This document shows, piece after piece, positions 55,001 through 60,905 of a DNA stretch of 60,905 bases (positions are counted from its first letter, which is position 1; every line of letters begins with the position of its first letter). Made by a program: the position numbers and the translations under genes. Origin of the DNA: Saccoglossus kowalevskii (lineage: Eukaryota; Hemichordata; Enteropneusta; Harrimaniidae); the NCBI RefSeq assembly GCF_000003605.2, contig NW_003149765.1, forward strand, positions 438,468-499,372, in the 5' to 3' direction. The notes under the pieces are model-generated. The model was not told the origin of the DNA and ran no database searches. It worked only from the letters and a program-made list of their open reading frames with translations.

Positions 55001-58000
55001 GTGAATCATGCTGCTTTTGCAGCTTGCGTCTTGAATTACAATTAAAACCATCATCAGCTGACAAGTTTCTCATTTAGCGGCCTATATATATTTCCTATAT
55101 CGATTTCATGGCTCAAATCATTATCTCAGCTCAAGGAAGCTCTGTCTGATATATATATAAATATGATACCTTTAAGTCTTATGTAATTTTAAAAACTTGA
55201 GTATGGATAGTGTGTGAATTAAGTCAGCATGTCAATAACAACAGTTAACATGGAATGTCTAAAATGTAAGCACTCGCTGTGAAAAAAACTTGGTGCCACT
55301 TGATTCTTGGCTACAGTTTATGAATTATTGGGTTTTTATGTTATTTTAAGAAGCGCTGATGCTGTTGTATTAATGTCTAGGATTTAGTCTGAATGTTGTT
55401 GTTTTTTGTCAGTGAAGGCTTTTAGCAGGCAATGTGTTACAGCAAATCTCAGAAGTATTGGGGCAGCCAATTTGCAAACTCGCTAGCAAATTGGCTAACT
55501 GCTTGGGTTTTGACTAAACAGTAGGCTTTCGAATCTCGCTGGCGCCGTCTTGTGGTCACGCCCACTTAAAACGAATCTATATAACAGTAGGGGACGATCC
55601 TCATACTTTAGAAGCTATTCGGCAATGGTCTTACAGTTAGATGGCGATTTCAATTTCAAATATACCAGGGAAAGTGTTCTATGCTCTTCCGTATCCACAC
55701 AAAAACGCCGAATGAGGTCGATTTTTTCAGCGGTTGGCTTAATGTTACCCCAACGGATCGTTTGAGTGTGAAAGTTTGTTATTTTCTCCCTAGGAAACTG
55801 TTTCTCAACTTGTCTATTTAGTGTCAAGCAGTGTTCAAGAAGGTTAACCTCATATAATAAATATCGGTAGATTAATCTCATTAATAATATTATCACGCCA
55901 GCTGACTGTGGCCATTTTCGGGCTCAAATCAGTGGGGATCCAGACATGTACCAGCCTGAGGATGCGTAAAAACATTGCATGTCCCCTAGTGCAATATAGA
56001 CTCGCCAAGAGTGGACGCGATCACAAACCGGCGCCAACGAGATTCGAAAGCCAACCGTTTAGTCAAAACCCAAGCAGTTAGCCAATTCGCTAGCCAGTTT
56101 GCAAATTGGCTGCCCCAATACTTCTGAGACTTGCTGTAATAGTGGTGTGATAATATCTAATAACTAATATCTAATAGTGTAGCTAGTATTTCTCTTCTGT
56201 CTAGCACCCCTATACATGCAGTCCAAAAACGGGGACTCATGGATTGATTACTGTGCATACATCCGTGAGTCCTAGTGTGCATCCGTGCTGACTGGTGGCC
56301 ATTTTGTTTTAGGGAATACGGCTTTAGTGCCATATCTCTGACATTGCTTTGACTGATTACGTTCAGATTTTATATATTCATTATACATCATGTCATAGAT
56401 AAACAAATGGTATTGGTTCGACTATCTGATTCAAAATGGCTGAATGGTGGCCATTTTTGTGCTAAAAAATCATCAGAAAATCAAGCATTTCGATTCTGGC
56501 ATTCCATGTAAAAATCTCTGTCTTTTGTGGATGGATTTCGTTCAAACTTGGTACATACATAAAAGATTATGGGTCCCTGTTTATTTTGTTTTTCAGATTG
56601 GATTTAAAATGGCTGACTCACAGTCATTTTCTATTAATGAATGTGATTCTGACATACTTTGACTGATTATGTTCAAATTTTATATATTCATTGTAGATCA
56701 TGTCATAGATATACAGATGTATTGGACTATTGACTATGTGATTCAAAATTGCCCACTGGTGGCCATTGTTGGCTTGTTGTTTTCTTTTTGTACAGTTGTT
56801 AAAAACACAACTGCATTATTGTGCAAAATCCTGTGCTCAGTGAATTCGAAAAAAAAAAATATAAATTTTTTTATATTGTTTTCAAATTTGACATATTTCT
56901 GAGAAAATATTTTAAATAGTATTACTACATTCAGTGTCTGTTATGTGCATTTGACTGTATTCAATATATGGCATTTCTTCTATATTTGTTTGAGATACAA
57001 TACAACATTAAAAGGAAAAAAATAAGTAAAACACACAAAAAAATAAAACATTAAAATGGTTAATGGGGGAATAAAAATTAACAACAATTTATGACTAGGC
57101 TATCGATAGACAAATTTAGTATTTACAAATCTATTCTATGTCTCAATATAGGTCAAAGGGTATATGGTGATTACCTTGTCATGCAATGTATAGAAGATAT
57201 GTTAAATACTCTGTTTTCATGATATATGACAACATTTATTCAAAACTTTATGGACTTACTAAATATTCTATAGTTGGTAGACTTTATGTCAGCCAGAAAC
57301 AGACATAGCACAACACACTTAAGACAATTGATCATATTTTATTAGCTCCGCTGTCGACTTTGTCGAGCGGGGCTTATCATATGAATGATTGTCCGTGTCA
57401 ATGTTTTACTTTTTTCGACTTCTTCTTGAAAACTACAAGCCTGAATGCTTTGATACTTGGTGTATATGTACCTTGGGTAGACCTCTCTCAGATTTGTTCA
57501 TTTCATGATCATATCTTCAATTCTCTAATTTTGGTGAATATTTTTGTCTTTTTGGTAAAAAGTGATATTTTCAACTTCTTGTTAAAAACCGCAAGTCCAA
57601 TTGCTTTGAAATTACATATATAGGTACTACATGTGGACCTCTTTCAGATTTGTTCATTTTGTAATGATATCTTCAATTCTTTAATTTCGGTGAATATTTT
57701 TGTAATTTTTGGTAAAAAATGATATTTTCGACTTCTTGTTAAAAACCGCAAGTCCAATTTCTTTGATATTACATATATAGGTACTACATGCGTACCTCTC
57801 TCAGATTTGTTCATTTTGTAATGATATCTTCAATTCTCTAATTTTGGTGAATATTTTTGTAATTTTTATTAAAAAATGATATTTTCGACTTCTTGTTAAA
57901 AACCGCAAGTCCAATTGCTTTGATATTACATATTTAGGTACTACATGCGTACCTCTCTCAGATTTGTTCATTTTGTAATGATATCCTTAATTTTCTAATT

Positions 58001-60630
58001 TTGGTGAATATTTTTGTCATTTTTGGTAAAAAGTGATATTTTCAACTTCTTGTTAAAAACCACAATCATTTATGGTGAAAAATGATTTTGAATTCTTTTT
58101 GAAAACAGCAAGTCCCATTGCATTGATACTATATGTATTGTCCATTTTCCAATGATATCTTCTGTTCTTTAATTGAAATGTGCATTGCTAACAGCAGAGC
58201 TATCTCAGGCGACAGGCTGCTTGTTTTATATACATGATATAAAATTACGGTAAAATCTGTATTAGTAGTCACGACTTCTATTAAAATGGTAGATTGTAAC
58301 AGACGATATCCTTTCTCTTAGAGCATGTACGCATATGAAAAATGGTGAATTTTTGTTTGAAAAATTGTTCAAAAAGTATGCATGCGAGTTCTATTATGAA
58401 TGAGACTTCTAATACAGATATTACAGTATTATTAAGATATTCTGATTTGACTTTTTTAATCAAGACATTTAACACATCTTGATTTTGTATAGTAGTTTAA
58501 ACCTGTTGTATATTTTTCTTCCAAGGTACAACCAGTATTACCCGAAACTCAGCCAGGTGAACGAACGCTGTCGAACACATTCCAGTACAAATACACCGAC
58601 ATACCAGTTGTGTTCACAGTTCGCGCATATGACTACATCAACATTACGATGTCTCTCAGTAACTCAGTTCATCAACATATCCCAATTCTGAACATAGGGA
58701 ATTCCTGTCCAGGCTGTGTTGAGATGTGGTCAAGACTCTCAAAATCCAGCTGTGATTTTGAAAGCAATTATGATTGCCTAAATGCGTACTGGATATGGAA
58801 GACAGAATCAGAGGAGAACGAATCAGCCGGACTACAGTGTCATTCATTGAACAATCTCCTGCCCACCATGGCGCACAGATACAGTACTTGTTTTGGTGAG
58901 TGTTGTAAACCACAGTAAGGTCAAATGTCAAATTCCATTTCTTACTTGGGGGGTTGAATTCTAAAACCGGTTTAACCTTCAAGTCACATGATTATTAACT
59001 GACATTGATTTAGAAATAAATTTCCTACCCTAGATTTGTATAAAAAATTATTATTAGACTTGTAAATTATTTTTAAATTAATATCTGTAATGTTCCTCAG
59101 AACTATCTTTACCAGCTCTCATCCAACATTTCACTTACTGATATGATTTTAAGTATACGAAGGATTTAAGGATTGGATTGTTGTCCAATAAAATATCTAT
59201 AAATTGACATAATGCCAAGATGATGCATACAGCCTTGCCATTCAATTATATTTTGTACCAATAATCAACAAAATGAATTTTGTATGGTGACAGATATAAA
59301 TATGAGTTGTTAATTGCTGTTAGTTTATAATCAATTCTATAAACCATTGTTAGGTGACTTTACTATTTACACAAATACAATAGAATTAAAAGTTAAGCTA
59401 ATTATCCCATGCAAAGCTGGTAATAACCGGATCCACATGCTGTGTAATCCGCAGTCATAACTATTAGATGACACAATATCATGACTTTTAACCACAGTAT
59501 GTCGTTGCTTTCACTGATGCCAAAAATGCATGTATGTTGCATGGTAGGTGTAAATAAACAGGATGTATGCTGATATTGTGTAATCGTGTGTCACTTCGAT
59601 ATCCTAGTGTGATAATTGCTTTATTACATTTGTACTTATAGGTGTGTCACTATGATATGCCATAGTAAGATTACTTTTATGGGCGTGTCAAGTTGTTCAT
59701 TGCCTCAGTCTCAATCCATATATGTACTACTGTACAAGGCACAGTTATAGATAGGTTTCATCATCCCCCAAATATTTTAATTTTTCCCTTCATCAATATA
59801 TATACCACAGTTTGGTATTATTTTTAGAAAATGTGTTGGTGTTTAGAAATACATTGTATGGGTATGTTTGGGGCAATATACAATTTTTTTTTACTTAAAA
59901 ATGTTCTCTTTCTTGTTGATATACATAAATGAACACATTTAATAGCTATTTAAGATTTTTGTCCTAAAAAAGCAGATTTAAATATTATATATGATGTTAT
60001 GAGGTTATTATTATACATCTTTTCCTCTCAGGGATACATCATGTGAATGTCGAAATACAAAACATTTGAACAGAATCAGCGAACTTTCTTTGTGTGGAGT
60101 CCGGCCAAACCCTGGGGGCAGCCATGTTGTTTTTCATTATTAGAGAACGCGTAATATTCCATATTTGAAATTGGGATTTTCTAATATGATAGAATAAAAA
60201 TACCCTGTAAAATACCAAAACTACGACACTCTGTAACTTATGGTGTTACAATGACAGATGTATAATAGTGTTAAATATTGGTAGTTAACTTGCACATAAA
60301 AATTTATCTGAGCACCTAATATTTATGAAACAAGACAGGACTGTTCCATGGAAATTAAACCCAATTGTAGTACCGGTAAATAGATAACTAAGTCTTCATG
60401 AGATTATACTTTAAATATATTCTATACATATTCGTGTCTTGCACAGCACCACCAGTTATCGATTACGTCACCCCTAGTACAGCTGTTGTTATTGGTCAGA
60501 GTGTAACGTTGATTTGCACTGCTACTGGCAAACCAACTCCAGATATACATTGGTACAAAGAAGGACAAATGCTGACAACTTATTCAAATTATTATCATGT
60601 ACCAGATGTACAGGAAGAACATCTTGGCAA
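49022..60630 (+). CDS. Gene C: secreted or membrane protein with unrecognised ectodomain and Ig domain (3' end outside window)
   Basis: Five exons in phase: 49022-49079, 52227-52429, 54387-54512, 58526-58895 and 60447-60630, coding for about 313 residues before the window ends. A signal peptide is followed by about 230 residues with paired Cys and several N-x-S/T sites (NNLTIN, NHSNT, INITMS), which I do not recognise, then an Ig domain. The ectodomain stretch around VVFTVRAYDYINITMSL recalls the beta-sandwich of the FAMeT-like family; this is only a resemblance. A receptor or adhesion protein is the likely class. Introns are long (1.5-4 kb) and contain repeats and X-box motifs. Confidence 0.8.
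51578..51591 (+). promoter_or_regulatory. RFX X-box motif 1
   Basis: GTTGCCATAGCAAC fits GTNRCC-N(0-3)-RGYAAC exactly. It lies in intron 1 of gene C, 649 bases before exon 2. Confidence 0.4.
52019..52032 (+). promoter_or_regulatory. RFX X-box motif 2
   Basis: GTTACCATAGCAAC fits the same consensus, 195 bases before exon 2. A weaker third half-match is at 51487-51500 (GCCGCCATGGTAAC). Confidence 0.4.
52227..52429 (+). CDS. Gene C exon 2
   Basis: Acceptor TTATTGCAG, donor AAG|GTAATT, phase 1 in and 0 out. It encodes ITFSLQNEPKECENYFQYM ... LLVRCFINSPNNKLYM ... LDGPQWIIQIPDEGEDRERD. Two Cys and an acidic end; no domain assigned. Confidence 0.75.
54168..54312. mobile_element. 145-base MITE with long terminal inverted repeats
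   Basis: ATACAAATGTACACCCCAAC at the left is exactly complemented at the right end (54293-54312), and pairing continues with few mismatches to about 47 bases per arm. Located 74 bases before gene C exon 3. No open reading frame of note. Confidence 0.8.
54387..54512 (+). CDS. Gene C exon 3
   Basis: Acceptor CTTTTTCAG, donor CAG|GTAATT, phase 0-0, 42 residues: IGIAWEYLLNSGYVSRNLME and INMVHGNHSNTVLSIQ. It contains two N-glycosylation sites (NLT, NHS). No domain assigned. Confidence 0.72.
55437..56140. mobile_element. Foldback element with about 115-base terminal inverted repeats
   Basis: The left arm (from TTACAGCAAATCTCAGAAGT at 55437 to GGCGCCG near 55550) and the right arm (CGGCGCCAACGAGATTCG near 56028, ending GCTGTAA at 56139) pair over about 115 bases with roughly 10% mismatches. 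The 470 bases between them carry no transposase. It sits in intron 3 of gene C. Confidence 0.85.
56335..56770 (+). repeat. Diverged direct repeats with GGTGGCCATTTT boundaries
   Basis: TTTGACTGATTACGTTCAGA followed by TTTATATATTCATT occurs near 56347 and again near 56657. Between them lies a more diverged related unit near 56530 (GGATTTCGTTCAAACTTGGT). GGTGGCCATT recurs at 56293, 56447 and 56759. Confidence 0.6.
57342..58225 (+). repeat. Tandem array, 157-base unit, about 4.5 copies
   Basis: The anchor ACTTCTT(G)TTAAAAACC recurs at 57418, 57574, 57731, 57888 and 58045, spacing 156-157 bases. Units include GCAAGTCCAATTGCTTTGA and CTCAGATTTGTTCATTT. The flanks are GC-richer: GCTCCGCTGTCGACTTTG at the start and a partly inverted GCAGAGCTATCTCAGGCGAC at the end, suggesting a dispersed element with an internal array. 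Intron 3 of gene C. Confidence 0.85.
58526..58895 (+). CDS. Gene C exon 4: Cys-containing ectodomain
   Basis: Acceptor TTCCAAG, donor G|GTGAGT, phase 0 in and 1 out, 123 codons. VQPVLPETQPGERTLSNTFQ, then VVFTVRAYDYINITMSLSNS looks like a beta-sandwich edge. NSCPGCVEMWSRL, SSCDFE, YDCLNAYWIWK, LQCHSL and STCF follow, with six Cys in 60 residues. No family recognised. Confidence 0.85.
58900..60446 (+). other. Intron 4 of gene C (1.55 kb)
   Basis: No repeat family, exon or RNA gene recognised. Confidence 0.5.
60447..60630 (+). CDS. Gene C exon 5: immunoglobulin domain (N-terminal part)
   Basis: Acceptor CTTGCACAG, donor AA|GTAAGT. PPVIDYVTPSTAVVIGQSVT, LICTATGKPTPDIHWYKEG and the end DVQEEHLGK give an I-set-type Ig fold: first Cys in LIC, core Trp in HWYK. 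The D-x-G-x-Y-x-C segment must be in the next exon, outside the window. Confidence 0.9.
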
Positions 60631-60905
60631 GTAAGTGTTTCTTTTATCTCATGTTTCTGTACCATAAGATCTTACTAAAAATAATTGATGGGACAGTAAA
60701 AAATACACGCATTCTTTATACATGCACAACTTTTTGAACTCTCTAGGCCATTAACAATTATATTGAGTCGGATATTTTTAACTCCCTTGATCATCAACAA
60801 TTATATAGATCAGACTTTGAACTCCCTAGGCTATCACCAATTATATAGATTTCAGTATTGAATTCTATCTTTGTCAACTGTTGTATAAATATATTCATCT
60901 CCCAT
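60631..60905 (+). other. Start of intron 5 of gene C
   Basis: Contains three short diverged direct units around CTAGGC(C/T)AT(T/C)A(A/C)CAATTATAT (near 60745, 60790 and 60828). No exon before the window ends. Confidence 0.4.

Noticed and set aside
57360-57623. An 87-codon open frame in the tandem array
   Set aside because: Made of the 157-base repeat units; not maintained in the following units.

Overview
The window is AT-rich, intron-rich animal nuclear DNA. The short exons joined by phase-matched GT-AG introns, and the extracellular modules (VWD, C8, TIL, sushi, discoidin, EGF, SEA, astacin, C-type lectin, somatomedin B, Ig), indicate a metazoan. The module mix and the large repeat-filled introns would suit an invertebrate deuterostome such as a hemichordate, lancelet or echinoderm; that placement is inference from style, not from a search. 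Exons were assembled by hand: splice sites were read on the sequence and every junction in genes A, B and C was checked for phase.

Gene A (minus strand, start codon at 25473, running off the left edge at base 1) is a gel-forming-mucin/von Willebrand-factor-like protein. 29 exons give 2287 codons inside the window. Module order: signal peptide, furin-type site, sushi, F5/8C (discoidin), EGF, sushi, then the classical D1-D2-D'-D3 assembly region (VWD-C8-TIL repeats), a Pro/Thr/Ser-rich mucin stretch, a WxxW (CysD) domain, more PTS, an SEA domain split over three exons, and a further PTS stretch cut by the window edge. A TATA box lies about 200 bp upstream of the start codon.

Between genes A and B lies about 7.3 kb. 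It holds a weaker, unrecognised minus-strand gene candidate (three phase-compatible exons, 26908-28768), nested small transposon remnants and a local duplication.

Gene B (plus strand, 32802-41658, poly(A) signal at 41791) is complete. 24 exons give 1132 residues: signal peptide, C-type lectin domain, astacin propeptide with aspartate switch, astacin zinc protease (HExxHxxGxxHE and Met-turn intact), TSP1, an apple/WSC-like Cys segment, another Cys-rich segment, somatomedin B, VWD-C8-TIL, and a second C-type lectin domain with QPN and WDD motifs. I do not recognise this combination as a named protein. Genes A and B are oriented head to head and share the VWD-C8-TIL module, so a secreted protease acting in or on the mucin gel is an attractive but untested idea.

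From 41.8 to 49.0 kb I see mainly repeats, MITE copies and one isolated exon-like open stretch. Gene C (plus strand, from 49022, running off the right edge) has a signal peptide, an unrecognised Cys-containing ectodomain and an Ig domain. Two RFX-type X-box motifs sit in its first intron, and its third intron is filled by foldback and tandem repeats. No tRNA, rRNA or CRISPR array was recognised. A 66-base assembly gap lies in an intron of gene B and does not remove coding sequence.
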